Part shown: piece by piece, positions 23,001-33,522 of the stretch
Position numbering within the stretch: the first letter of the stretch is position 1
Layout of the letters: every line of letters starts with the position of its first letter
Translations under genes and position numbers: made by a program
Source of the DNA: Branchiostoma floridae
Taxonomy: Eukaryota; Chordata; Leptocardii; Amphioxiformes; Branchiostomatidae
Length of the DNA: 64,000 nucleotides
Direction of reading: 5' to 3'
Assembly (NCBI RefSeq): GCF_000003815.2
Contig: NC_049994.1
Span: 12,587,996-12,651,995, forward strand
Notes under the pieces: model-generated
Database searches by the model: none
What the model was told of the DNA's origin: nothing
What the model saw: the letters and a program-made list of their open reading frames with translations, nothing else

Positions 23001-26000
23001 CTGCCTCTTAGTCCAGAGGCAGGGTCGCTAGACACTAGACTATGCATGATACTAAGGAATAGTGCAAAATTATTTGTGGGGACGTAACCATGGTAGACGT
23101 TTATTTTTCATCATCAGTGTTTGTTTTAAGCTTGTGAAAGCAACTTTCTGTAACTCTAACGCAATGCAAGACAGCAGTGTGATGAGTTTGCGCCTTTGCG
23201 GTGAAAAAAAAAGTCCCAAACATGAACATGAAATCACCCTAAATATTTCACAATTTACAGTACTTGGCTCACGTAAGTCATCATCATGCCAACACCATGA
23301 CTATCATTTGTCTGACATCTTTAATTAATCTTTATTTAGCGTCCAAGTTCTTGTCAGCGCTGGCACAGGACGGTGTGGTGAACGAGGAGAACCTGTCGGT
23401 GGGAGAGCTGGACAGGATGTTTGGTCCCCTCCAAAAACAGGTCACAGAAAGTGTGTCCAGACAGGAGGGTCTCATGAACAAGATTCAGGTAGGTCAACGG
23501 TTAGAGTTTACCCTGCAAATGAGCTGGCATTGTGGTTAGAGATGCTAATCTAAAGGGATCCTGGTTTAAATTTCAGGGTTGTGCCCGTAGAATCCAAAGG
23601 TTATGGGTTTGAATCCCAATATTGTGACTTTGGGAAGGCACTTTACACCATTCCTCACTTGACCATGCCGTTGTTGCACTAGTTCTGTGAGTAACATTTG
23701 TATTGTAAGACTAGACTTTTGTGTAAAATGCCGTTGATACCAGTTTATTTCCCCCCATACAGACCGCCAACACAGAGTTCTGCCAGCAGAAACAGGCGAG
23801 TGGATCGGCCAATCAGAGGGAAGAGAAGCTGAAAGACCTGGCCGCCGCACATGACGCCTTCATGGAGCTGCTGGGTAATCTGGAAGAAGGGACCAAGGTA
23901 AGGTTGCATTGTGGGTAGTGAGATTCTGTGGGGACAAGGTGTGAGTGACCTTGAAGATGTCAAGCACAAGTTGGAAGCTCCATATTTAGAGTTACCTGAC
24001 TACATATTGGTTTGTTTTCAATTCAGTAAAAAGTTACCTTTGTGTTTCAGCAATAATGCTAGATTACTGTAATAACACTGTGTAATCAATTTGCTAACCA
24101 GTCTAGAAACAGAGTATTCAAAGTAAAATCTTAACAGCAGCTTCAAGATATTGAACTTCATGATTAGATTGTCTTTTCATCTATATTTCAGTTCTACAAT
24201 GAGCTTCTGCTGCTTTTAGTCAAGTTCCAGACAAAGTGTAACGACATTGTCTTTGCTCGAAAGACGGAGAAAGATGAGCACCTGAAGTAAGTATAATATC
24301 TGAATTCTTCATCTGTCTGTAATTATGGTATTTCACAGACTTAAAGCAGATTTTGAGCTGCTCTATTGTAATTTTCTGAACTTTCCTTCTATTGACATCC
24401 TGATGTATAATGACTTGAACTTTAAACAGGATGGAAGGCTTAGATTTTTTTCTGCCCCAGCAAATGTCCATCCTGGGATGAACAGACAGGTGCTGAAGAG
24501 AACCCTGGTTCCAGTTTGATAAAAAAAACTATGTTGTGTGTTAATGTATAAATGATTATACATCTATAAGACTAATATCTTGTGCTCCAATCACAGAGAG
24601 TTACAGGAGAACATTGCCAAGCAGGAAAAAGATTGAGCCAGAAGTTACAATGGAGGATGGTACCTACATTATAGGCTAGGAGAGATAGGTTTTGAAGAGA
24701 AAGAAACCATGTTGTGTGAATGTATAAAAAGATAGTATGACCAATGCCTTGTGCCCCACTCATAGAGACTTACAGGAGAACATTGCCAAGCAGGAAAAAG
24801 ATTGAGCCAGCAGTTACTATGGAGGATGGCACCTACATTATAGGCTAGGAGAGGTTCTGGAGAGAAAGAAACCATGTTGTGTGTCAATGTATAAAAGATT
24901 GTATGACCAACATCTTGTACTCTACTCACAGAGACCTACAGGAGAACATTGCCAAGCAGGAAAAAGATGTAGCCAGCAGTTACTATGGAGGATGGTACCT
25001 ACATTATAGGCTAGGAGAGGTTCTGGAGAGAAAGAAACCATGTTGTGTGTCAATGTATAAAAGATTGTATGACCAACATCTTGTACTCTACTCACAGAGA
25101 CCTACAGGAGAACATTGCCAAGCAGGAAAAAGATGTAGCCAGCAGTTACTATGGAGGATGGTACCTACATTATAGGCTAGGAGAGGTTCTGGAGAGAAAG
25201 AAACCATGTTGTGTGTCAATGTATAAAAGATTGTATGACCAACATCTTGTACTCTACTCACAGAGACCTACAGGAGAACATTGCCAAGCAGCCGTCCCAG
25301 TCTGCCCCCACCCCTCCAGCCTACCAGGCCTCGGGTTAGTCATGCTTCCTTACATGTAACATTTAACCCTTACCAGCCTGATGTGTTTTTGTTAACCCCC
25401 CAACAGGGATATACAGGACAGCATTCTTCAGCAGCCAACCTCCAGTATCCCTAATACACCGGAGTATCAAAAAACTGGTTTGTGATGAAATAAACTGGTG
25501 AATACTCTTTCGTTGGGTTAAAGAGCTTGAGTGGAACTGCTTACTTTGGTTTGTTCTAACCTCAACTGGTTGTTCTATAGCAGTTTCAATGGGAAGTTAG
25601 CTAAATGCACTGTAAGCTGTGTTTCCTTAAGCATTGTGCATGTTGCACAGGAACTAGCTTGTACACAGACTGCACTTGATTGGTGACAATGGTAGCTGCT
25701 TCTGCAGTAGAGTTAGAAGTGTTGTTTGGCCAGAATTAGCCTGGTATCCAACCGTATTATAGCTCCCAGGTCTCCTCTGTCCTCTCTGCATTCTCTTCTG
25801 TATAATACGGCTGGATACCAGGCTGGGCCAGAATAGCCTACAACTTAGCATGTACGTGGTGTAGCCTTTTTAACAGGCATGTGCTTTCTTGGGATTGCTA
25901 CAATGTATGTAGTTTTGCATAGCAGTTTTGCTAACTTAACTGAATGTGTGCACCTTTAATTACAGGACCTGGTGGAGCCAAGCCACCGCCACCTGCTCGC

Positions 26001-26390
26001 CCCCCTCCCCCTCAAGTGCAGCCACAACAACAACAACAACAACAGCAGCCACCTGCACAGCAAGCAGCTGCAGGCTCCCAGCCCCCACAGCTGAACATGC
26101 CCCAGGCAGGACAGCCCCAGTACGGCTACAACAACCCCCAGTACTACAGCCCTCCCCCCATGCCTACCAGCTACAACCCCTATGCAACCATGCAGTACCA
26201 GCCTCCTCCACAGCAGGGCGCTGCTGCACCGTATGGACAGCAGCCTGGAGCCCCACCGTATCCCCAGCAACAGCAGGCTGCCCCGCCCTACCCACAGCAA
26301 CAGTACGCCCCCCAGTACCCCCAACCTGCCTATAATCCATACGCACCCCCCTCCCAGTACAACCCATATCAACAACAGCAGCAACGTTGA
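14020..26390 (+). CDS. pdcd6ip: ALIX / programmed cell death 6-interacting protein (18 coding exons)
   Basis: ALIX is the ESCRT adaptor that binds CHMP4, TSG101 and YPxL cargo in multivesicular-body sorting, cytokinesis and membrane repair. Exons as read: 14020-14231, 15027-15081, 16641-16710, 16943-17070, 17473-17626, 18603-18712, 19039-19155, 19602-19824, 20483-20606, 21254-21431, 21784-22005, 22375-22431, 22758-22857, 23340-23488, 23763-23897, 24192-24286, 25264-25334 (or 25407-25477), 25966-26390. All junctions are GT/AG and the sum is 2625 nt, giving 874 aa (human 868). Bro1 domain about 1-356 (NFTWYDAFDQG, LMLAQAQEA-like VVMLAQAQEAILLKS, NFIYHDRVPEL with the conserved Tyr); coiled V domain about 357-709 (LASLNLPAAIEDLSGD, LPELLQRNKEVLDE, FLSALAQDGVVNEENLSV, IVFARKTEKDEHLK); Pro/Gln/Tyr-rich tail from about 710 with KPPPPARPPPP and APPYP repeats. 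The start lies in the only ATG-led frame matching the family N-terminus. Confidence 0.97.
15584..15610 (+). CDS. Candidate 27-nt cassette microexon of ALIX
   Basis: Between exons 2 and 3 a polypyrimidine-rich tract ends in cttcag, followed by 27 nt encoding EDEPPTPYQ and then gtaagg, a strong donor. Exon 2 ends and exon 3 begins at phase 0, so including it adds nine residues in frame within the Bro1 domain after the KLPITENQ segment. Nothing in the sequence proves it is used. Confidence 0.4.
15639..15770. mobile_element. MITE-like element with TAATCTCCAAGCAGATG ends
   Basis: Left end TAATCTCCAAGCAGATG and right end CATCTACTTGGAGATTA are inverse repeats with one mismatch, continued inside by GGAGGTTGTTATGTTA against an inverse copy (AACATTATAACCTCC-like, with indels). 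It lies in ALIX intron 2 beside the candidate microexon. Single ends of the same family occur near 28686 and 37829. Confidence 0.55.
16355..16563. mobile_element. MITE-like element with TACTGTAA ends, copy 1
   Basis: It starts TACTGTAAAAGCATTTAAGTT and ends with TTTCTGCATTTACAGTA, with inner GCGGTGGATTTAATTTCGCG phrases. The same layout recurs at 58169-58320, and a diverged relative at 41757-41967. A degenerate right arm (ccaccacgaaaatttctgcat) is near 16883-16905. It lies in ALIX intron 2. Confidence 0.65.
17787..18220 (+). mobile_element. tRNA-derived SINE in ALIX intron 5
   Basis: It begins with a tRNA-like head: A-box TAGCACAGTGG (17794-17804) and B-box GGTTCGAATCC (17837-17847) at the usual spacing. 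A body of about 330 bp follows (phrases ggcactttacacgactttt, ggtcccgtgtatgggga, ccatgcacgttaaagaaccc) and then an (AAAT)n tail at 18203-18220. Diverged pieces of the same body occur at about 23525-23665 and 42735-42905. The 120-codon frame over it is not a gene. Confidence 0.85.
18248..18295. repeat. Short foldback GCCCAACT...AGTTGGGC
   Basis: GCCCAACTGGCCGAGGC at the left pairs with the inverse of GCCTCAGCTAGTTGGGC at the right, with two mismatches over 17 bp, separated by about 14 bp. It sits just after the SINE tail and could be a separate small element. I saw no flanking duplication. Confidence 0.5.
20351..20398 (+). repeat. Partial duplicate of ALIX exon 9 acceptor and 5' end
   Basis: tcctgactgcag followed by ACTTGTTTGAAAAGCTGG and about 18 more exonic bases repeats the true acceptor and exon start at 20471-20518 with a few changes. 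It is followed by a (GT)n run, not by the rest of the exon, so it is a decoy acceptor. The coding exon must be the complete one at 20483-20606. Confidence 0.8.
20640..20800 (+). repeat. Two partial duplicates of the ALIX exon 9 3' end
   Basis: The exon 9 tail (gggaggtggggcggctgagggaagcaacg, then tatgaacaggtgtgtg) is echoed at about 20649-20690 and 20751-20795 with changes, in phase with GT-rich intron sequence. The second copy keeps a tatgaacag/gtgtgt junction and so could act as a competing donor. Confidence 0.75.
23525..23665 (+). mobile_element. Decayed SINE fragment
   Basis: It has a B-box-like gggtttgaatccc followed by ctttgggaaggcactttacac, matching the head-to-body junction of the SINE at 17787-18220. 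It lies in ALIX intron 14. Confidence 0.55.
24528..25293 (+). repeat. 166-bp tandem repeat spanning an ALIX acceptor and exon start
   Basis: About 4.5 units with a period of 166 bp; the units around 24880 and 25046 are almost identical. Each unit carries intron sequence (gttgtgtgtcaatgtataaaag), a 3' splice site and the first bases of exon 17 (agacctacaggagaacattg). Only the last unit goes on into real exon sequence (ccgtcccagtctgcc); the others run on into gaaaaagat. In the first two units the exon frame meets TGA just after; in the next two it stays open. The open frames at 24879-25359 are products of this repeat. Confidence 0.9.
25264..25334 (+). CDS. ALIX exon 17a (one of two alternative 71-nt exons)
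   Basis: This encodes KDLQENIAKQPSQSAPTPP and AYQASG across the junctions, the segment joining the V domain to the proline-rich tail. It has acceptor ctcacag and donor gttagt. Length and phase are the same as exon 17b at 25407-25477. Confidence 0.85.
25407..25477 (+). CDS. ALIX exon 17b (alternative to 17a)
   Basis: After ccaacag come 71 nt encoding KDIQDSILQQPTSSIPNTP and EYQKTG, then donor gtttgt. It aligns residue for residue with exon 17a (KDxQxxIxxQP...P.YQ..G) and with the human segment, and has the same splice phases. Because 71 is not a multiple of three, joining both exons would shift the frame of exon 18, so a productive mRNA can hold only one. Confidence 0.75.
25737..25825. mobile_element. 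TAGCC foldback element, copy B
   Basis: TAGCCTGGTATCCAACCGTA at the left and its inverse (TACGGCTGGATACCAGGCTG) at the right enclose a pyrimidine-rich centre. It is flanked by a perfect 9-bp duplication, GGCCAGAAT (25728-25736 and 25826-25834). It lies in the last ALIX intron. Confidence 0.75.
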
Positions 26391-28038
26391 ATGGGTACTA
26401 CAAATGTATATTTCTGAACACAGAAATTTCTTTCTGTCTATAATACATATATCCTATCCAAGCCTACTAAAACCCTGTTAGATATTTTATAACACAGTGA
26501 CAAAGGCAATGGTAAAACCAATAGTAAAAACACATGTACAATACATTTGTATTATCGACATCTCAAAAATGTATATCCTGCTTATGGTGTATGAATAGTG
26601 TCAGATACATGATGAAGAAAGCATTTTGTTTGAGATGATATTTTTCAGAAGATGAAATTTCCTTCTTTCAGTTTGATGTATAAATGAAAGTGCCTCAAAG
26701 GCTACTTCTTAAAACAGAGCACTTTTTTTTTTCTTAGAAGAAAATGTTTTGGTCTTTGCAATGTCAACTGCTGTTTTGCTTGGAAAATGGCTGGCTTTGT
26801 TGTTAAAAAGCAAACTGAGGACCTATTGCTGGGTATGGATTGACTTTCATAAAACAACAGTATTTTCACACACTTTAATGGTGTTATATATATATAATTA
26901 GTGTGTTATTGAGTCTGTATTTTTCCCACGCAAGCACATATCTGTCTATCTTAGCAAAAAAATGAAATGAAATTACTGTTGTGATTAGATAGACTGTTGA
27001 GCTTCATGCATTTTGTCAAAATATGTCAACAGAAATGATAAATGAATTGTGTGTGTTTCAGTTAGCATAAGCTTTTGTTCTTGTGTAGAACTGTGGAATA
27101 AGTCATTGAATTAGATTTTGTATATCTCCGGGGAACAGTTCAACAAGTAGGAGAAAAATAACAGAATGGATTATTACTAACCAAATTATTGATTATAGCT
27201 TGTGCCTTGTGGTATTTGGTTGAGACAGAAATCCCAAATTGTACTTTCTAAGAAGTCACTGGTTATGATAAAAGTTTGCCAGCTCTTGTTTGATATATTT
27301 AAGGTGGGAGGGTAGAAAGTCTTCAAATGGTAATTGTGCTAAGTTTGAGGATTACAATATGTTGAATGAACTTAGAGCATGGAGAGGGGGCTGTAGGTAA
27401 CTGCTCATGCCATTCCTTAAAGTCTCAATCACTTTGTTTTTGTGTGTTGGAAGGGGATTTAATATGCTGATGAATAAAGATAATATCATTGTGTTTTTTT
27501 TTTACTATAATAATGATAATGTTTCATTCAATGTCCTGTTATGTACAATTTTATGTTACAAAAACTGCAAGAAAAGTGCTGAAGTTCTTTGTATGCATGC
27601 TGTAGGCTGTTGATTAGCTCCCATGATTTTGTAGAGATGAAGAGTCTGAACATACTAGTAGCTGTATACCTTGAAGGGAAGGAGAAACTTGTACAAAAGA
27701 GGAGAATGGAGAAATGTAGATTTTGCATGTTTGCTATATTTTGATAATATTTTGACACCAATGATAAACTAGATGCAGATGTCCAACATCATTAAGGAAA
27801 GTGATATGTATACATTCTGGTATTACTATACAATTAGAACAGAAGTATTATGTACAAAGTTAGGAATGTTGTACTTTTTGTGATATTTTGTTCAATTTGA
27901 ACCCCTGTCAAAAAAAAAACTCTGAAACTTCCTTATGTTAGAACTTGATATACATGTACTGTGTAACAATATCTCTGTATCCATGAATTGTTCCTATACT
28001 TCTGATTGACCATCATTAAAAGCTTTCTGCTCAATAAA
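26391..28038 (+). other. ALIX 3' UTR and poly(A) signal
   Basis: AT-rich sequence without coding potential follows the ALIX stop. An AATAAA at 28033-28038 in tcaataaatgtctc is the best poly(A) signal; earlier candidates exist (27474-27479 in gatgaataaagat). Long 3' UTRs are usual for ALIX orthologues. No repeat element is obvious here. Confidence 0.55.
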
Positions 28039-28769
28039 TGTCTCTTGTGTAAGATTTAAGATGACAAAGACTTTATTTTCTTGGCTGCACTTTTTGTAGT
28101 AGAGATGTTTAACAGGAACATGGTTTATCTCAACAAGTCCCAAAACAAGTAGAAATGCATTCAAGCCACCTAGCACTGGAGAAAACAAGCCTGCAATAAG
28201 ATAATCAAAGAGACGTTATCTGCTATCTGCTGTATAAGTTTTTGAATGAGCTCTTTGTACAGTTTGAACTGCCCAAATAGCGTAGCATATGGCATGAAGA
28301 AGGTCTAGAAAAGAAACTGCATTGTTTAAAAGCTTTTTAGGAGGGAAAATGACAAATTGAAGAAAGTTTCCTTTCTGGAATACATTTGGGTGATGGTAGT
28401 CTCAACTACCCTCAAATAATCATCTGGTGTATCTTCCTGTTGAAACACATAACAATATACATGATGACGATAACGTAACATCTATTTGTCAGAATCTCAA
28501 GGTTTCAACCAACCAATGATATTGTGAAGACAAAGTTACTGAAGTTGGCTAGTACTTGGCCGTCAGTGAAAAACATTAGATGCTAGAAAGTCAAGGATAG
28601 GAGCAAAAAGTACACTACTTAAATGACTAGTACCGTACTAAATGCTGCGACAAAACGCGAAGTTTTAAGGGTCAGAACGTTACATCTGCTTGGAGATGAA
28701 AAATCACTTTCCACATCTCGCGTTTATTTCTTACCACGAGAAAACACGAGATTTAGTTTGACTTCCAAC
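28039..28769. other. Intergenic region between ALIX and hibadh
   Basis: It holds the presumed hibadh promoter. There is no TATA box at a suitable distance. A single end of the CTCCAAGCAGAT repeat family (catctgcttggagat) is at 28684-28698. Nothing else stands out. Confidence 0.4.
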
Positions 28770-31700
28770 ATGGCGGCCGCGTGGTTCAGATTTGCTCGTA
28801 GGAGCTCTCCTTTTTCTGTTGCTTTCAGAGCCTTTTCAGGTCAGTGTGCTCACGTTAATGTTGCCATGGTAACACGAAATCTTGAGGAATCTATAGCAAC
28901 TACTTGACATATTCACAGAGCCAGGGAACTTGTACAGTTGTTGAACAAAATCGCTGCATGTCGTCGTAAACTCTTCACCTCAGACATACCAAACGTAGCT
29001 CCAAAACGTGGACGTTTTTAACACAAAACTTTGGCGTAAGTCTGTTCTTTGAAGCTTCAAGACATGTTGTTTATTGCTTACCCTTACCCTTACGTATCCT
29101 AATTTATATGCTATGTAATTTTATAAAGAAGGGTAAACAACTTCACATATTTCAGCTGTTGTATGAGCTTGTCTGTGATTGGTCAGTTAGGAGGTGTGAC
29201 CAGGGAGGGGACGAACATGCAAATATAGTGCACCTGTCAGCTGAGCTAGAGTGGAAATTCATTGTGATTTTCATACTTCGTCATTTTCAGTGGTGAATTC
29301 CACGGCTTTGAAGGGAATTACAAGTTATTATCAAATTCCTTGGATGTGGGGTTCATACTTTAAGTAACAAATATGGCTTCTAAAAGTAAAAGTAAAAGTG
29401 ATGAAGTACTTCACAGCAGTGGAATTTGCATGTGACATATTGTTATAGCGTTATCATTATCTTAGCTCAGATTGAAAGATGTATTAATGAATAATTGTTT
29501 CTCTGTCGTTTTACAGTATCAGTATCTCACCAGGTATGTATATTTTGCCTTGATAGATATTTAGTTGAGTTGTCAATATCTTTTCACACATATAATGATT
29601 ATAATTTAGAAAATAGGGCTGTGGACTTAAATACACAATCAGTCACAGATACTAAGATAGTGGTTTTGATCCATTTATACCTAAACTAGCTTGGTCAATT
29701 AAGTATTTGTAAGTTAAACACATCTGCAATTGTCTTTTCTGTTGTGATCTTTGCAAAAGTAGTTACTTCTTTATAATCTCAAAGTAGGAGAGAAGTGTAT
29801 TTTATAGTTTTCAAATGCATGATTGTAAATTCTAGCCTATAAGAAAACATTGTCTCTTTCCTCGTCAGGCCTCGAGAACACCTGTGGGTTTCATTGGCCT
29901 GGGGAACATGGGAGGACCAATGGCAAAGCACCTCATTGATAACGGACACCCCGTCATTGTCCATGACGTGTATCCTGAAGCTATGACGTCATTAGAGGTG
30001 TGTATTCTAGTTTTGGTCCTTGGTGAGAAGGCTTCGTACTTATACTGGCATTAACAGCAAGTTAAAAGAATTTATTATTATTCTATCGGAAAAAGTAGGG
30101 AAAAAAGTATGTGAAAGATTGACGCTTTGATACAACATGGTTCCAGATTTCTTGTGCAGTTTACTATCATAATCGTAATACATGTGTAGATATTTTAGAA
30201 CTTCAAATGATATGATCCATATTTTTGTTTGACCCTTACCTCTTCCCTCCTGACCTCAATCATAAGCGGTTTGCAGGTCTTCTCTTGAATGACTAATGGT
30301 TCAAAGAAAGCAAATAAACAAACATGTAATCGTACATTGCACTACTTTGGTTGTATCAACACAAACTTACTGTAACTGCAAATACTTCCAAATAGTCCTA
30401 TATCCTTCTGCTGTAGAATGAAGTCTCTGCAAACTTGAATGAATTTGCAGTAACAGTTGTCTCATAACAATGTTAGGATGCAGGAGCGATCAAGGCCAGT
30501 TCCCCAGCAGAGGTGGCCAGTAAGGCTGACAGAATCATCACCATGCTGCCGTCCAGCCCTAATGTACAGGAGGTGTACTGTGGGGAGCAGGGTATCCTCA
30601 GGTTTGTATACTCAACATCATGCGTTTCAGTTACATTTCCAAGCTGATGCCTCACTGAGTAGTTATAAGGCTCTTTTTTCCACTTTTGGGTGGGGGCCTT
30701 GTGGAACTCCTTCAATTTGTATTCTGTATCTGTGTCGATATAGCCCTTTGGCATAACACACCAGCAGGTGGCATAGCAGCAGCTGGTTATATTATACTGA
30801 ACTTGAATTGTCATGCCAAACCTTAGCACACCTGACTGCAAATGTTGTTTATCTCATAGCCTGGGCAAAAATATGCTGGATTTGAATGGTAATTTAATTG
30901 TGAAAACATCCACATGTCCTGCTTACAAATTTAAGTGATAGAATATTGATATAAGTTTGTGTACATTTCTTACAGCAAGGTGAAAGCCGGCAGTCTTTTG
31001 ATTGACAGCAGCACGATCGACCCCGCTGTCTCCAAGGAGATGGCCGAGGTCGCTGCCAAGAAGGGCGGAGTCTACATGGACGCACCTGTGTCTGGGGGTA
31101 TGGTATTTATCATTTTTAAGCAGTGTGGGGCAGTTAAGGTTTCTCTCCACGTGGTTGTACCTAAACTATTTGGGCTACCCTAGTTATCTGAAACTTTTGA
31201 GTATGAAATTGATCTTACTTTGTGGTAGATTGTCAACTTGGTATAAAAATTTACATACACTTTACTTCAATCTCAAAACAAGAGTATTGATAAGTTTTCA
31301 TAATTTTCAGCCACTGTTACGTCAAATTTGTCACCTTTGTGATGGACTTTATTTAATTAAATCTAAACAATGGTATTCACAAGTCCGTAATGATGATGGT
31401 GTCTGATAGACATCGAAACATGGGAAGTAAGTACTCCCTGGTTGTGCCTAAAGAACCTTACTATATGGATATTCACAAGTGTATTGGTTTGTTCAGGTAC
31501 AAGTACACAAATGTTCAGGTCTTGAGCTGTACAGCTGTACCTAAACAATCTTACAGGTACAGGTACAGGTACACAGCCCTACACACAAATTATGTGGTTT
31601 AACCCCTCCCCCTCTACACATTACAGGTATTAAGGCAGCTGCTGCAGCCACACTAACCTTCATGGTGGGTGGTAAGCAGGAGGAGTTTGAGGCTGCTAAA

Positions 31701-33522
31701 GAACTCCTGCAGTTCATGGGGAAGAACGTGGTGTACTGCGGGGATGTTGGTTCAGGACAGGTAGACGTTTAGATTATAATCTTGGATTATATGATATTGA
31801 TTCATTGACAAGCTAGAATACTAGTATGCAGTACAGGTTAAAGTACTTCGCTTGTGCTATCGAAATTAGGGAAGGTTTATCAACGTCTTGGCATTTGCTA
31901 TACATATCACTGTAAATCTGAAAATCTTTGCATTAGTTTTATGTTTGCGATTTTGGAATTTGACGATGGAACTGAACACTGACACTGAACACTGACACTG
32001 AACATCTGCTCCATATATATATAAGGCCAAATAGATTTTAGAAAAACTACCGCATTATTTCAATTTAAAACCCTGAAAATGTCTCCTTTGCCTTCCTACT
32101 GTAAAATTATGTAGCCCCCAAACTCAAAATGATGTATAGTTTTTGTAATAAGCATCTAGCTTTGAAGATTTAAATATTGTATTTTTTTTTCCAGGCAGTG
32201 AAGATCTGTAACAACATGCTGCTAGCCATTGAGATGATCGGCACATCAGAAACCATGAACTTGGGCATGAGGTCAGCTATTGTAATGACAAAGACTTCTT
32301 ATCAGATTATTGAAATTGAACTGCTAAGAAGAAGAAAAAATAGAACTACTTGTACATGTATACTATTGTGTGTCGAAATTTGTCTGGACAAAATACCATT
32401 AGGTACTCTGCAATATTACTTGTTTTCTATGTAGATTTGTGTATTTTGAAACATGAAAAAAGGTTGCTATTTTATTTGGCCCTTTTTTTATTGTTCCCTT
32501 TTCTCTTTTTTTCTGTCTCCAGACTTGGTTTGGACCCAAAGTTGTTAGCCAGTGTGATCAACATGAGTACTGGTAGATGTTGGGCCAGTGACACCTACAA
32601 CCCTGTCCCAGGGGTCATGGAAGGTGTGCCCTCCTCCAACAACTACCAGGGAGGGTTCGGAACTGCTCTCATGACAAAGGTACGGCAATAAGCTTCGTCA
32701 AAGTTTCAGTGCCACCGGATTGTGGGTAAGGTCAGAGGTCCCTCAGAAGTAAACAATGAAAAAGTACAAAGCAGGGTTGTAGCCAACCAGAAGTCATTTT
32801 CCGTCCCCTCGATTTTGAATGGCTTTGGTGCAGCATTCCTAGGGGTTCCCAAGGAAAAGTTTGAAATGTAGACCCTCTGAAACGCTATTTTCCGCATTTT
32901 GAGGGTTAAATTTTGCTCCCAGAGGACAGAATGGGCAAAATTTTCTTCCGTCCCCAGCTGAAAAATTCTGTCAAAGGACGGAAGGACTAGTGCTGGCTAC
33001 AACCTGGTACAAAGTCTTTATTTCTTTCGTTCGATATATGAATAGTAGTCAGTTGATTTTTTTTCTCAGCATGTACCTTGCATATGTAGAGGTATAAGTT
33101 TCGCCAATTTATGGTTACAAGAAAGTTAAAGTTAACACAGCTGTAGACAAAACATTCAAAAATAATTTCATCAGGTTTGCAGAACATAGTATATTGGAGT
33201 TTTCTTTTACACAAAGCATTGTTTAGTCCACAATGTATTGCAACTGCATGTGTGTATTTACAACTGTAAAAGTAGCTATAGTAGGATTCTTTCAAGCTGT
33301 TGCAAACAGTAGACAACTGTGCAAATAAAGCTAACTTTTTTTCCTTTGATCACCCCATTCTAGGATCTTGGACTTGCCCAGAACGCTGCAACGGCCACGA
33401 AATCACCGACGCCCCTTGGCTCCCTCGCCCACCAGATCTACAGAATTCTTTGTAACAAGGGCTATCCACTTAAGGATTTCTCTTCTGTCTTTCACTATCT
33501 CAGTGAAGAAGAAAAGAAATAG
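28770..33522 (+). CDS. hibadh: 3-hydroxyisobutyrate dehydrogenase, mitochondrial (9 exons)
   Basis: HIBADH oxidises 3-hydroxyisobutyrate to methylmalonate semialdehyde with NAD+ in valine breakdown in the mitochondrial matrix. Exons: 28770-28839, 29517-29533, 29869-29997, 30477-30601, 30976-31097, 31627-31760, 32195-32271, 32523-32679, 33364-33522; sum 990 nt, 329 aa (human 336). The N-terminus [20 protein letters not shown] is basic and lacks acids, a mitochondrial presequence. Then come the Rossmann motif GFIGLGNMG (36-44), [29 protein letters not shown], the substrate motif DAPVSGG (about 148-154), the catalytic Lys in [12 protein letters not shown] (Lys 202), [16 protein letters not shown] and a C-terminal LGLAQNAA helix. 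Exon 2 is only 17 nt but is required, since exon 1 ends at phase 1 and exon 3 starts at phase 0. After DAPVSGG the usual small-residue/Gly stretch reads [15 protein letters not shown], which lacks the Arg-Ser-Gly seen in the human protein. Confidence 0.97.
29517..29533 (+). CDS. 17-nt microexon of hibadh
   Basis: gttttacag, then TATCAGTATCTCACCAG, then gtatgt. With the last G of exon 1 it encodes VSVSHQ near the end of the targeting presequence. The phases of exons 1 and 3 cannot be joined directly, so this short exon restores the frame. Confidence 0.8.
31970..32001. repeat. Short tandem repeat (tgaacactgacac)
   Basis: Between two and three units of a 13-bp phrase in hibadh intron 6. A similar short run of acaggt units (ttacaggtacaggtacaggtac) is at 31550-31572 in intron 5. 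Confidence 0.7.

Noticed and set aside
24879-25359. Open frames of 98 and 104 codons (MCQCIKDCMTN...)
   Set aside because: These are translations of the 166-bp tandem repeat across an acceptor, not separate genes.
25956-26384. 142-codon minus frame rich in Leu and Gly
   Set aside because: It is an antisense shadow of the Pro/Gln-rich last exon of ALIX.
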